NCBI GenBank assembly: GCA_902788865.1
Contig: CADALZ010000026.1
Span: forward strand, 1 to 43,464
Direction: 5' to 3'
DNA: 43,464 bases
Source: an uncultured Bacteroidales bacterium
GTDB lineage: Bacteria; Bacteroidota; Bacteroidia; Bacteroidales; Bacteroidaceae
The translations under genes and the position numbers were made by a program. Shown here one piece after another: positions 1 through 7,860 of the stretch. The first letter of the stretch is position 1; each line of letters begins with the position of its first letter. The notes below the pieces were generated by a model. That model made no database searches. It had not been told where the DNA came from and saw only the letters and a list, made by a program, of their open reading frames with translations.

Positions 1-531
1 GAGCGCCATGCTACGAGAAAGCCCTCACCTAACCTCTCCCAGAGTGAGAGGGATGTGTTTTGGAACTGCCTATAATCCCTCCCCCGATGGGGGAGGTTAG
101 GAGAGGGAACGCCTGCTGCATAGCATGAGTGCCATGCTACGAGAAAGCCCTCACCTAACCTCTCCCAGAGGGAGAGGGATGTGTTTTGGAACTGCCTATA
201 TTCCCTCCCCCGATGGGGGAGGTTAGGAGAGGGAACGCGTCCTGCATAGCTTGAGTGCAATGCTACGTGAAAGCCCTCACCTAACCTCTCCCAAGGGAGA
301 GGGATGTGTTTGGGAACTACTTATAATCCCTCCCCCGATGGGGGAGGTTAGGAGAGGGAACGCCTGCTGCATAGCATGAGTGCAATGCTACGAGAAAGCC
401 CTCACCTAACCTCTCCCAGAGGGAGAGGGATGTATTTGGGAACAGTTCCTCAAGAGAGAGGGATGTATTTTGGGACCCTCCCCAGAGGGAGAGGGATGGA
501 TTAGGGAACCTATCCTCAAGGTAGAGGAACT
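1..531. repeat. 126-bp tandem repeat array, degenerating to the right
   Basis: Units begin at 5, 131, 257 and 382 (periods 126, 126 and 125) and are nearly identical. The fourth breaks down after about 440 into shorter imperfect copies of a GAGAGGGATGTATTT-like subunit. Each unit can form three small hairpins: CCTCTCCC/GGGAGAGG with a 3-nt loop, CCTCCCCC/GGGGGAGG with loop GAT, and TAGCAT/ATGCTA. The left arm of the first can instead pair with the right arm of the second through the CCTAACCTC/GAGGTTAGG-type match, so alternative folds exist. The array runs off the left edge, so its full copy number is unknown. It lies just 3' of the GH2 gene. No gene is seen in 1-591. Confidence 0.9.
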
Positions 532-565
532 GCTTAATAAAAGTACCTGCGATACTTGAATCTTA

Positions 566-585
566 TAATCTTTTAATTTTATAAT
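566..585 (-). repeat. AT-rich 20-mer following a gene end (copy 1)
   Basis: Read on the minus strand this is ATTATAAAATTAAAAGATTA. It is identical to 5648-5667, differs by one base from the reverse complement of 6070-6089, and shares a 15-mer with 7732-7746. It lies immediately downstream of the stop-codon hairpin of the GH2 gene. Confidence 0.75.
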
Positions 586-588
586 ATT

Positions 589-621
589 GTCTTAAAGGTT
601 GAAACCTTGAACCTTTAAGAC
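589..621 (-). terminator. Perfect hairpin spanning the GH2 stop codon
   Basis: A 12-bp perfect stem (589-600 with 610-621, loop 9 nt) contains the TAA stop (594-592) of the GH2 gene. On the minus strand it is followed by an AT-rich tract rather than a clean U-run, so it may be a 3'-end stability or termination element rather than a classical intrinsic terminator. Confidence 0.5.
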
Positions 622-3600
622 AGGCCTCTCTCCTCTGGCATCACGCTGGCTGAGCGTGATGCTGACAGTCTTCTCCTCACCTGGCATCAGGAAGAAGTAA
701 TTGTCTGTATAGAATGCAGGGAGGATGCGTTCGCCACTCTTATCTCCTATAGTGTTCAGGCGCACCATGAGTGCTGGCACCTCTGTATCATTCTTCAGGG
801 TGCAGCTGATCGTCCACTCACCATTTTCCTGAGACACCTGGGTGCTCTCTGTGAGCTTTGTCTTAGGCAGCTGGAGGAGCGACTTGTAGTTGCCATTCTC
901 CTTGCCCTTCCAATAGAAGTTGTCAGACACAGGCTTACCGCCTTTCAGCAGTGTGAGCTTGATGAAATAGGTATCCGTCAGACTCTCAGGATACTCCAGT
1001 GGGAAGCAACTCACGGTTTCATCTTCAGCCACATTGATATCCACCTCTTTCTCCCAATGCACCTTTCCGTTCTGGTCCAGTACTTGTGCTTTCGCCTGCA
1101 GTCCCTGCTGATTGCCCGCATGGTAGTTCACCACCTGCACATTGTCTTGCAGCGGATTCCATAGGATATGCAGCGCCTCACAAGCTTTCATGCAGCCATA
1201 GTAGGCTGCTGTGGGGTCGAAGTAGTAGTCGTAGGTCTGCCACGTCATCGAAGGCCAAGCAGGATGGCTCATCCAGAGCAGCAGTCCACGACGATACTCA
1301 GAGCGACCCTCGAACATAGCTCGATAGCCGTTGTAGTTGATCCACTGCGCCCATTCGCTGAACTGCTTGGCATCTTTTGGCTTCCCAAAGGCACGCTCTA
1401 TCATCTCATTGAAAGAGAAGGCCGACTGCGCAGAAGAGATGCCCTGACCACCCAGCGTATAGTCGTGCATGCCATAGATATTATTAGGTGTATCAATGGT
1501 ATTCACTGGCTCTATGTGCTCTGCCCCAAGGGCTTGCAGCATGCTCTCGTAGCTCATCACATTAGGCATACCTCGCTCGCTGTGGAACTTATCATGCCCA
1601 TAGAGGTGGAAGTAATTCTCTATAGGTAAAGCACGATAAGGACCTTCGCCACTCACTACGCCAGCTGCAGAGTGAGAAATGTAGTGCATGCCTGGATGAT
1701 TCTCTGCCACCAGTGTGCGCAGGAAACCATCAAGTGAGGCTGGCGGATTTCCCTCGTTGCGCCCTACGTAGATAGCCACAGAAGGGTGATTGCGCGCACG
1801 AAGCAGGTAGTCTGTAGCGTTCTCCTTAAACAGGTCTTCGTAGTATGGATCTGGCCCGTCTGCAGGATTGGCCAACCAGAAGTCCTGCCATATCATGATG
1901 CCATACTTGTCGCAAGCCTCATAGAACTCTTTGTCGCCTATCTGCCCCACCCAGTTGCGTATCATCGTAAAATTCATCATCTGGTGATGCTTCACAGCAA
2001 TGTCGTATTCACGCCCACGATAGTTCAGGTTAGACTCGCTGAAGCCCCAGTTGCCTCCGAAGCCCACGAATCTACGACCATTCACGTAGAGGTTCAGGCG
2101 CTTGTCTGTCTTCACCACCTTCCCTGTACGATCGGGCACTCCGCTGGAAGCATACTCTTCCTCCTCGAAGGTCATCTGTCGGATGCCCGTCTTGAAGTTG
2201 GTCTCATCAGAAGTCTGCCCATCGATGTCGAAACTCAGATTCACATCATAGAGATACTGCTCCCCATAGCCATTAGGCCACCAGAGGTGAGGGTTCTGCA
2301 TCAGCAGTTGTGGGGCGTTCTCAGGATTCAGCTTCACGATTTGCTTCTCCTTAGCAGCCAGCGTCAGTGCCTGTTCGAAGCTGATGTCCCCCAGCTTACC
2401 CTTCAGCGTACCATTCACAGGCTGTTCGGCATGATTCTCCACCTCTACCTCTACGAACACCTTCGCACTGTTGGTCTCTGGCAGAGGAAGCTCCGAGCGT
2501 ACGAATGGGTCTTTCAGTGTCACAGCACCTGTATAAGTGAGGTACACATCATCCCAGATACCCATGTTCCTGCCTCGGATGGTAGGAATCCAGTCCCAAC
2601 CAATCGACGCATGGAATGTGGCATTGTCAGCTCCAAGGATGCCACCATTGGCTTCACTGCTCCAGGCTGTCTGCTCCTTCACTGCGCCAGGGTGCGCATT
2701 CTTGATCACCTGCACAGCCAGCACGTTGGTGCCTTGCTTCAGCACCTCTGTCACATCGAAGTTCCCACGCAGGAAGCCTCCGTCTATCTCGCCCAGATAG
2801 CTGCCATTCAGCCACACCTTCGCCTTCCAGTTGATACCATCGAAGTTCAGGAAAGCACGCTCAGAGGTCTTGTTGGCCGTGAACTCATTCCGATACCAGA
2901 AGTCAGAAAGGAAGTAAGACTCCGAAATCATCAGCTGATTATCAGCAAAGTTGGGCTCAGGGATAGCTCCAGCATTCACATAGCTCGTCAGCACCGTGCC
3001 TGGCACCGTGGCAGGTAGCCAACTGCTGGCATCGTAGCCAGTCTGTGAGAGTTGTTCGCCAGTAGCGTCAACCAATGAGGCACGCTGCAATTTCCAATCC
3101 CCTCCGCTGAGTGCCAGCCCCTTATCTGTGGCATTCAGAGCCTGATGAGGCTGAGGGGATACGGCACCACGTCCCATCACCTGCAGTTCGCTCAGCTCGT
3201 AAGGCTGCCCATTGGCCGACTGTGTCAGCAGCAGGCGCAGGTAGCGCCCCTTGCCACTCACCTTATAATTATCAGCCTCCGAGAGTGCGGCAATGTCTTT
3301 CCACGTCTTGGCATCGTCAGATACCTGCAGTGCCCCTGCGCTGGCCCTATTGATCCAGTGCAGCGTCACCTCGTCGAAGCGCGCCTCACTGCCAAAGTCC
3401 ACATACACCCATTCCTCTCCGCTCGTGGCACTGCGCCAGGTGCTGGTGAAATGGGCAGAAGGCAGCACATTCAGAAGCTCCTCTCCTTGGAAGAAGTCCC
3501 AGCTGGCCAACTGCCACTCTCGCGCTGCTTCACCACTCAGCTCTATGCGATAGTGCTGATAGCCTTTCTCCTCGAAGTCGATGTAGTGGTCTATCCACCC

Positions 3601-4152
3601 ACGCGGCATCACGCCCTTCTCTTCCTTCAGCAACTCCCATTGCGACCCATGCACAGAGCCATAGACCTTCATCTCGTAGTGCTTGTTCTCACCTTCTGTC
3701 ACCATCCAGCCATTCAGCCACAGACGGTTGGCAGGGAGGCTCCAGTGCTCGAAGTCCAGCTGCAGAGTCAGGTCTTTCCCCTTGAACGTCTTACGTGTGT
3801 AGTAATTGGTGTCGAAAAGGTATTCTTGCTCATTCTTAGGCATACGTCCTTCTGCTGTAGATAGGCTGATAGAGGCAGGCGTCTCTGTGTCGATGATACC
3901 ATCTGTGACCAGCTGGCCTGTCAGGTTGTAGTCATAGCTTGAAGAATGATAGGCCTTGTGCAGCAAGGCGATGTTGCGATAAGTGTCGTCCTTGACCAAC
4001 TGTGGGGCGAAGTTTTCTTCAGGATTTCCTGGATAGAGACCTATCCCCAAGTTGTACTCGCCATTCTGGGAAGCCATGTTCCCACTGTTTCCATTGCATG
4101 CTGTGAGCAGGGCAGCCAGACAGGCCGACCATAGGAGTGCTTTCGTTTTCAT
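592..4152 (-). CDS. GH2 family glycoside hydrolase lipoprotein with F5/8-type C domain
   Basis: This is a large exported glycosidase of 1186 aa. The N-terminus is an SpII signal ending in LLTAC, so it is probably a lipoprotein of the periplasm or cell surface. A discoidin-like (F5/8 type C) carbohydrate-binding region lies at about residues 225-330. It is followed by a GH2 sugar-binding domain (about 350-545), an Ig-like GH2 domain and a TIM barrel. The motif GRNEGNPP places the likely acid/base at Glu800, and HSERG places the likely nucleophile at Glu859. Overall it resembles the beta-mannosidase/exo-beta-glucosaminidase side of GH2, but the substrate cannot be fixed from sequence. It is transcribed alone, divergent from radA, from a TACTTTTG promoter at 4178-4185. 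The ATG at 4152 is followed directly by the signal peptide. Confidence 0.9.
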   Translation of the reverse strand: MKTKALLWSACLAALLTACNGNSGNMASQNGEYNLGIGLYPGNPEENFAPQLVKDDTYRNIALLHKAYHSSSYDYNLTGQLVTDGIIDTETPASISLSTAEGRMPKNEQEYLFDTNYYTRKTFKGKDLTLQLDFEHWSLPANRLWLNGWMVTEGENKHYEMKVYGSVHGSQWELLKEEKGVMPRGWIDHYIDFEEKGYQHYRIELSGEAAREWQLASWDFFQGEELLNVLPSAHFTSTWRSATSGEEWVYVDFGSEARFDEVTLHWINRASAGALQVSDDAKTWKDIAALSEADNYKVSGKGRYLRLLLTQSANGQPYELSELQVMGRGAVSPQPHQALNATDKGLALSGGDWKLQRASLVDATGEQLSQTGYDASSWLPATVPGTVLTSYVNAGAIPEPNFADNQLMISESYFLSDFWYRNEFTANKTSERAFLNFDGINWKAKVWLNGSYLGEIDGGFLRGNFDVTEVLKQGTNVLAVQVIKNAHPGAVKEQTAWSSEANGGILGADNATFHASIGWDWIPTIRGRNMGIWDDVYLTYTGAVTLKDPFVRSELPLPETNSAKVFVEVEVENHAEQPVNGTLKGKLGDISFEQALTLAAKEKQIVKLNPENAPQLLMQNPHLWWPNGYGEQYLYDVNLSFDIDGQTSDETNFKTGIRQMTFEEEEYASSGVPDRTGKVVKTDKRLNLYVNGRRFVGFGGNWGFSESNLNYRGREYDIAVKHHQMMNFTMIRNWVGQIGDKEFYEACDKYGIMIWQDFWLANPADGPDPYYEDLFKENATDYLLRARNHPSVAIYVGRNEGNPPASLDGFLRTLVAENHPGMHYISHSAAGVVSGEGPYRALPIENYFHLYGHDKFHSERGMPNVMSYESMLQALGAEHIEPVNTIDTPNNIYGMHDYTLGGQGISSAQSAFSFNEMIERAFGKPKDAKQFSEWAQWINYNGYRAMFEGRSEYRRGLLLWMSHPAWPSMTWQTYDYYFDPTAAYYGCMKACEALHILWNPLQDNVQVVNYHAGNQQGLQAKAQVLDQNGKVHWEKEVDINVAEDETVSCFPLEYPESLTDTYFIKLTLLKGGKPVSDNFYWKGKENGNYKSLLQLPKTKLTESTQVSQENGEWTISCTLKNDTEVPALMVRLNTIGDKSGERILPAFYTDNYFFLMPGEEKTVSITLSQRDARGERPVLKVQGFNL

Positions 4153-4177
4153 ACCATCAAATTTAAAGTCTTGCTAA

Positions 4178-4208
4178 CAAAAGTAGAAGATTTCAGCGAA
4201 ATGCGCAA
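4178..4208 (-). promoter_or_regulatory. Bacteroidetes-type promoter for the GH2 gene
   Basis: On the minus strand TACTTTTG (4185-4178) fits TAnnTTTG, with TTG (4208-4206) about 20 bp upstream. It lies some 30 bp upstream of the GH2 start. Confidence 0.6.
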
Positions 4209-4227
4209 GGATTAAACGGAAAAATCG

Positions 4228-4235
4228 TATCTTTG
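4228..4235 (+). promoter_or_regulatory. TATCTTTG promoter (-7 box) of radA
   Basis: A perfect TAnnTTTG box 25 bp upstream of the radA ATG. No convincing -33 TTTG is seen. It is back to back with the GH2 promoter. Confidence 0.65.
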
Positions 4236-4260
4236 ACGCATCATTAGATAAAAAGGAATT

Positions 4261-5628
4261 ATGGCAAAGGAAAAGACAGCGTATGTTTGTAGCAACTGCG
4301 GATACGATTCTCCCAAGTGGTATGGCAAATGCCCCTCGTGTGGCGCATGGGATACCTTCGAGGAGGTGAAGATTCGCAAGGAGTCTGCCAGCAAGACCTA
4401 TCAGAGCTCTAAGGCCGAGTCTAAGCATAAGCCCCTGCCCATCCGCGAGATAGAGGCTGCAGAGGAGCCTCGCTTCGACTTGCATGACGCAGAGCTCAAC
4501 CGTGTGCTGGGAGGCGGACTGGTGCGTGGGTCTCTCGTGCTGCTGGGTGGTGAGCCTGGCATTGGCAAGAGTACACTGGTGCTGCAGACCGTTCTGGGCA
4601 TGCATGATCGCAAGGTGCTCTATGTCTCTGGCGAAGAGAGTCCTCGACAGTTGAAGATGAGGGCCGACCGACTGAAGGGCGAAGCAGATGAGGCTTTGGT
4701 GTTTTGTGAAACGTGCTGGGAGAAAATCCTCACACAGCTGGAGGCTGTAGAGCCCGATGTGGTGGTGATAGACTCTATCCAGACCATCTATACAGAAGCG
4801 GTGGAATCGTCGCCAGGAAGCATCACGCAGGTGCGTGAGTGCGCAGCGTCTATCCTACGCTATGCCAAAGAGACGCAGACAGCCGTCATCCTCATTGGCC
4901 ATATCAATAAGGAGGGCAGCATCGCTGGTCCTAAGGTGCTGGAGCACATCGTAGATACCGTGTTGCAGTTTGAGGGCGACCAGCACTATATGTATCGCAT
5001 CCTGCGGAGCATCAAGAACCGCTTTGGCAGTACGTCGGAGCTGGGCATCTATGAGATGCGCCAAGACGGACTGCGCCAAGTGAGCAACCCTTCCGAACTG
5101 CTGCTCAACCAAGACCATGAGGGCATGAGTGGCATTGCCATAGCTGCTGCTGTAGAAGGTGTGCGTCCGTTCTTGATAGAGGTGCAGGCTTTGGTGAGCA
5201 GTGCGGTCTATGGCTATCCCCAGCATTCTGCCACAGGGTTCGACATTCGTCGTATGAACATGCTGCTGGCTGTACTGGAGAAGCGTGTAGGCTTCAAACT
5301 CGGACAGAAAGACGTGTTCCTGAATATCGCAGGCGGTTTGAAGGTGAACGATACCGCCATCGACCTGCCCGTCATCAGTGCCATCCTCTCCAGCAACCTT
5401 GATGTAGAGATAGAGGCTGGTGTGTGCATGGCAGGCGAGATAGGCCTTTCTGGTGAGATTCGTCCTGTCAATCGCATTGAGCAGCGCATCTCCGAGGCGC
5501 AGAAACTGGGCTTCACCCGCTTCATCCTGCCCAAGCAGAACATGCAGGGCCTGAATACGCAAGGGTTGAAGATAGCATTGGTGCCTGTGCGGAAGATAGA
5601 AGAAGCGTTCAGGTCATTGTTCGGATAA
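4261..5628 (+). CDS. radA: DNA repair protein RadA
   Basis: RadA/Sms is a RecA-like ATPase that promotes branch migration during recombinational repair. The 455-aa length is typical. A C4 zinc finger (Cys10, Cys13, Cys24, Cys27), a Walker A loop GGEPGIGKST (about 96-105), the RadA-specific KNRFG motif at about residue 255 and a C-terminal Lon-like domain are all visible. The ATG at 4261 lies 25 bp downstream of a TATCTTTG box and gives a normal N-terminus (MAKEKTAYVC). The protein ends in the family-typical Phe-Gly, but the last codons and stop are embedded in a perfect hairpin. Confidence 0.98.
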   Translation: MAKEKTAYVCSNCGYDSPKWYGKCPSCGAWDTFEEVKIRKESASKTYQSSKAESKHKPLPIREIEAAEEPRFDLHDAELNRVLGGGLVRGSLVLLGGEPGIGKSTLVLQTVLGMHDRKVLYVSGEESPRQLKMRADRLKGEADEALVFCETCWEKILTQLEAVEPDVVVIDSIQTIYTEAVESSPGSITQVRECAASILRYAKETQTAVILIGHINKEGSIAGPKVLEHIVDTVLQFEGDQHYMYRILRSIKNRFGSTSELGIYEMRQDGLRQVSNPSELLLNQDHEGMSGIAIAAAVEGVRPFLIEVQALVSSAVYGYPQHSATGFDIRRMNMLLAVLEKRVGFKLGQKDVFLNIAGGLKVNDTAIDLPVISAILSSNLDVEIEAGVCMAGEIGLSGEIRPVNRIEQRISEAQKLGFTRFILPKQNMQGLNTQGLKIALVPVRKIEEAFRSLFG

Positions 5629-5640
5629 ACCGAACAATGA
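5614..5640 (+). terminator. Perfect hairpin centred on the radA stop codon
   Basis: An 11-bp perfect stem (5614-5624 with 5630-5640) has loop ATAAA, which holds the TAA stop (5626-5628). It is followed by an AT-rich repeat (5641-5670), not a U-run. It could act as a weak terminator or mRNA 3'-end structure. Confidence 0.55.
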
Positions 5641-5647
5641 TTATAAA

Positions 5648-5667
5648 ATTATAAAATTAAAAGATTA
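5648..5667 (+). repeat. AT-rich 20-mer following a gene end (copy 2)
   Basis: ATTATAAAATTAAAAGATTA, identical to the minus-strand copy behind the GH2 gene (566-585). It lies 8 bp after the radA stop-codon hairpin. Confidence 0.75.
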
Positions 5668-5725
5668 AAAAAACGGCTGAACTTCGCTTCGCTCGTTCTC
5701 TTTTAATGTTTTAATAAAATATTCA

Positions 5726-6047
5726 CAAGTATGCTGACAACCTTTAAAACAAAGTCCCAGGGGGACTTAATAAGAGAGACAGCGTGCCGTAGGTACGCAA
5801 TAAATATAGGTGGCATACCTAAAGGCACGCATTCAATGGCCGCGATTTATCCAGCCATTACATGGCTGGCTACCTTATAAGATGCCTACGGCATCACTTG
5901 CGAAACTTGAGTTTTTTAATGAAAGATGCGCAAGTATGCTGACAACCTGTAAAACAAAAGTCCCAGAGGGGCTTAATAAGGTATCCAGCCATGTCAATGG
6001 CTGGTAATAAGGATGCTATAGAGAGACAGCGTGCCGTAGGTACGCAA
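5726..6047. repeat. Mosaic of short palindromes with two copies of a direct repeat
   Basis: The direct repeat starts CAAGTATGCTGACAACCT and occurs at 5726-5800 and 5931-6047. The second copy carries an extra block that includes a CCAGCCAT/ATGGCTGG palindrome. Inside are at least seven short hairpins: 5752-5768 and 5958-5974 (AAGTCCC arms, the second imperfect), 5782-5798 and 6029-6045 (GCGTGCC arms, one mismatch), 5851-5869 and 5985-6004 (CCAGCCAT arms), and 5881-5895 (GATGCC arms). The gap 5629-6095 holds no convincing gene; an open frame at 5810-6007 is judged a by-product of these repeats. Confidence 0.85.
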
Positions 6048-6069
6048 CAATTTTATAATGTTTTAATTT

Positions 6070-6089
6070 TAATGTTTTAATTTTATAAT
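6070..6089 (-). repeat. AT-rich 20-mer, inverted copy upstream of the oxidoreductase
   Basis: On the minus strand this matches the 566-585/5648-5667 20-mer at 19 of 20 positions. It sits in a run of TTTTAAT/TTTTATAAT repeats (6050-6095) directly before the next start codon and, with 5648-5667, brackets the palindrome mosaic in inverted orientation. Confidence 0.65.
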
Positions 6090-6095
6090 GTTTTA

Positions 6096-7724
6096 ATGTT
6101 ATTTGAGTATCAAATAAGGGTTTCGCCCCAAGTGGCCTCCAGTGAGCAAGATATCAAGGCCTACTTGATTCAGGAGAAGGGATTGGATGCCCAGTCGCTT
6201 ACGGCAGTGCGTGTGCTGAAGCGTAGCATCGATGCCCGTCAGCGCACCATCTTCGTGAACCTCACGGTGCGGGCTTTCGTCAATGAGATGCCTCCCCAGA
6301 ATGAGTATGTCTCTACGGAATACCCCAATGTGGAGGGAAAGCCACAGGTGGTGGTCGTGGGAGCAGGGCCGGGCGGACTCTTTGCTGCCCTCCGACTCAT
6401 AGAGCTCGGACTGCGCCCCATCGTGGTGGAGCGTGGCAAGAACGTCCATGATCGTAAGCGCGACATCGCCCTCATCACGCGTGAGCATAAGGTAAACTCC
6501 GAGTCCAACTATAGCTTTGGCGAGGGTGGGGCAGGTGCCTACTCAGATGGTAAGCTCTACACCCGCAGCAAGAAGCGAGGCAATGTGGAGAAGATCCTCA
6601 ACGTGTTCTGTCAGCATGGCGCATCGCCCACCATCTTGGTAGATGCCCATCCGCACATAGGCACCGACAAGCTGCCACGCGTCATAGAAAATATGCGAAA
6701 CACGATCCTGCGTTGTGGAGGTGAAGTGCACTTCGAGACGCGCATGGATGCGCTCATCATACATGATAATAAGGTGGTGGGCATTGAAACTCATACGGGC
6801 GAGGTGTTCGAGGGGCCAGTCATACTGGCTACAGGCCATTCGGCCCGCGATGTCTATCGTTGGCTGGCACAGAACGGGGTGCAGATAGAGCCCAAGGGCA
6901 TCGCTGTGGGCGTGCGCCTGGAGCATCCGTCGCACCGCATCGACCAGATACAGTACCACTCCAAGGAAGGTCGTGGAAAGTATCTCCCAGCTGCGGAGTA
7001 CAGCTTCGTCACGCAGGTAGAGGGCAGGGGCGTCTATAGCTTCTGCATGTGCCCAGGTGGCTTTGTGGTGCCAGCAGCCAGCGGCCCAGAGCAGATTGTG
7101 GTCAATGGCATGAGTCCCAGCTCCAGAGGCTCTAAGTGGAGCAATAGCGGCATGGTGGTAGAGCTAAGGCCAGAAGACGTAGATGAAATTGAGAATGGAA
7201 AATTGAAAATTGAAAATGACCATTCAGACGAGAATCCTCAATCCTCAATTCTCCATTCTCAATCCTTGAAAATGATGGAGTTTCAGGAGCGCCTTGAGCG
7301 CCTCACTTGGCAACAGGGGAATATGCGCCAGACGGCACCTGCCCAGCGCATGGTGGATTTTGTCCACAAGAAGCTGAGCTTCGACCTGCCTGAATCCAGC
7401 TATACCCCAGGCTTGATTTCCTCTCCGCTGCACTTCTGGCTTCCGCCGTTTATCAGCAGCAGGCTGAGTCAGGCCTTCCTCACGTTTGGGAAGCATAGTC
7501 ATGGCTTCCTTACCAATGAGGCTGTGATGATAGCCATAGAGACACGCACCTCGGCTCCTGTGCGCATCGTGCGTGATGCTGCCACCTTGCAGCATGTGCA
7601 GATAGAGGGCCTCTTCCCCTGTGGCGAGGGGGCTGGCTATGCAGGTGGCATCGTCTCTGCAGGTATCGATGGAGAGCGCTGCGCAGAAGCAGCAGCTCAA
7701 TATCTTCAATATCGAAGATATTGA
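6096..7724 (+). CDS. FAD-dependent oxidoreductase (COG2509-like), with an internal element insertion
   Basis: A 542-aa FAD/NAD(P)-binding protein. The dinucleotide-binding motif VVVGAGPGGLFAALR lies at about residues 86-100 and ends in VVERG, and a second FAD-contact region GLFPCGEGAGYAGGI lies near the C-terminus. It belongs to the uncharacterised family often labelled NAD(FAD)-utilising dehydrogenase; the substrate is unknown. The start ATG lies in an AT-rich repeat and gives a sensible N-terminus. Residues about 365-390 are encoded by a 76-bp repeat element with 18-bp inverted ends (7188-7263) inserted without breaking the frame. The last eight codons and the stop lie in a perfect hairpin (7697-7724). 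Whether the protein tolerates the insertion is unknown. Confidence 0.9.
   Translation: MLFEYQIRVSPQVASSEQDIKAYLIQEKGLDAQSLTAVRVLKRSIDARQRTIFVNLTVRAFVNEMPPQNEYVSTEYPNVEGKPQVVVVGAGPGGLFAALRLIELGLRPIVVERGKNVHDRKRDIALITREHKVNSESNYSFGEGGAGAYSDGKLYTRSKKRGNVEKILNVFCQHGASPTILVDAHPHIGTDKLPRVIENMRNTILRCGGEVHFETRMDALIIHDNKVVGIETHTGEVFEGPVILATGHSARDVYRWLAQNGVQIEPKGIAVGVRLEHPSHRIDQIQYHSKEGRGKYLPAAEYSFVTQVEGRGVYSFCMCPGGFVVPAASGPEQIVVNGMSPSSRGSKWSNSGMVVELRPEDVDEIENGKLKIENDHSDENPQSSILHSQSLKMMEFQERLERLTWQQGNMRQTAPAQRMVDFVHKKLSFDLPESSYTPGLISSPLHFWLPPFISSRLSQAFLTFGKHSHGFLTNEAVMIAIETRTSAPVRIVRDAATLQHVQIEGLFPCGEGAGYAGGIVSAGIDGERCAEAAAQYLQYRRY
7188..7263. repeat. Inverted-repeat element inserted in frame in a coding sequence
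   Basis: The left arm ATTGAGAATGGAAAATTG (7188-7205) and right arm CAATTCTCCATTCTCAAT (7246-7263) are reverse complements with one mismatch. The left end continues into GAAAATTGAAAATG repeats. This is the same sequence style as the intergenic tract at 30362-30395, here translated as a low-complexity segment containing NGKLKIEN. Confidence 0.85.
7697..7724 (+). terminator. Perfect hairpin ending on the oxidoreductase stop codon
   Basis: An 11-bp perfect stem (7697-7707 with 7714-7724, loop 6 nt) whose last three bases are the TGA stop. An AAAATTAAAAGATTA tract (7732-7746) follows, matching the tails behind GH2 and radA. Confidence 0.55.
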
Positions 7725-7764
7725 AAATTAAAAAATTAAAAGATTAAAAAATTAAAGTATTATA

Positions 7765-7839
7765 AACCACGAATTTACCGAATTTTTCGAATTTACTATG
7801 CAGAAGAAATAATTCGTTTAATTCGGTAAATTCGTGGTT
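7765..7839. repeat. MITE-like element with 20-bp perfect inverted repeats
   Basis: Arms 7765-7784 and 7820-7839 are perfect reverse complements (AACCACGAATTTACCGAATT and its complement), separated by 35 bp containing further AATTCG-type sub-repeats. It fills the gap between the oxidoreductase and the LuxR-type gene. It may act as a transcript 3' structure, a mobile non-coding element, or both. Confidence 0.85.
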
Positions 7840-7860
7840 CAAAAAAAATCATAATTGGAC

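Noticed and set aside
1-531. CRISPR-like array
   Set aside because: Units of 126 bp are repeated almost completely; there are no unique spacers between short repeats and no cas genes nearby.
1786-3018. Long open frame (about 410 codons) antisense to the GH2 gene
   Set aside because: It lies entirely opposite a strongly supported coding sequence and its translation is Leu/His/Arg-rich without any domain, as expected from codon bias.
5810-6007. Possible 65-aa gene in the radA/oxidoreductase gap
   Set aside because: The frame is built almost wholly from the palindromic repeats and has no promoter or recognisable family.
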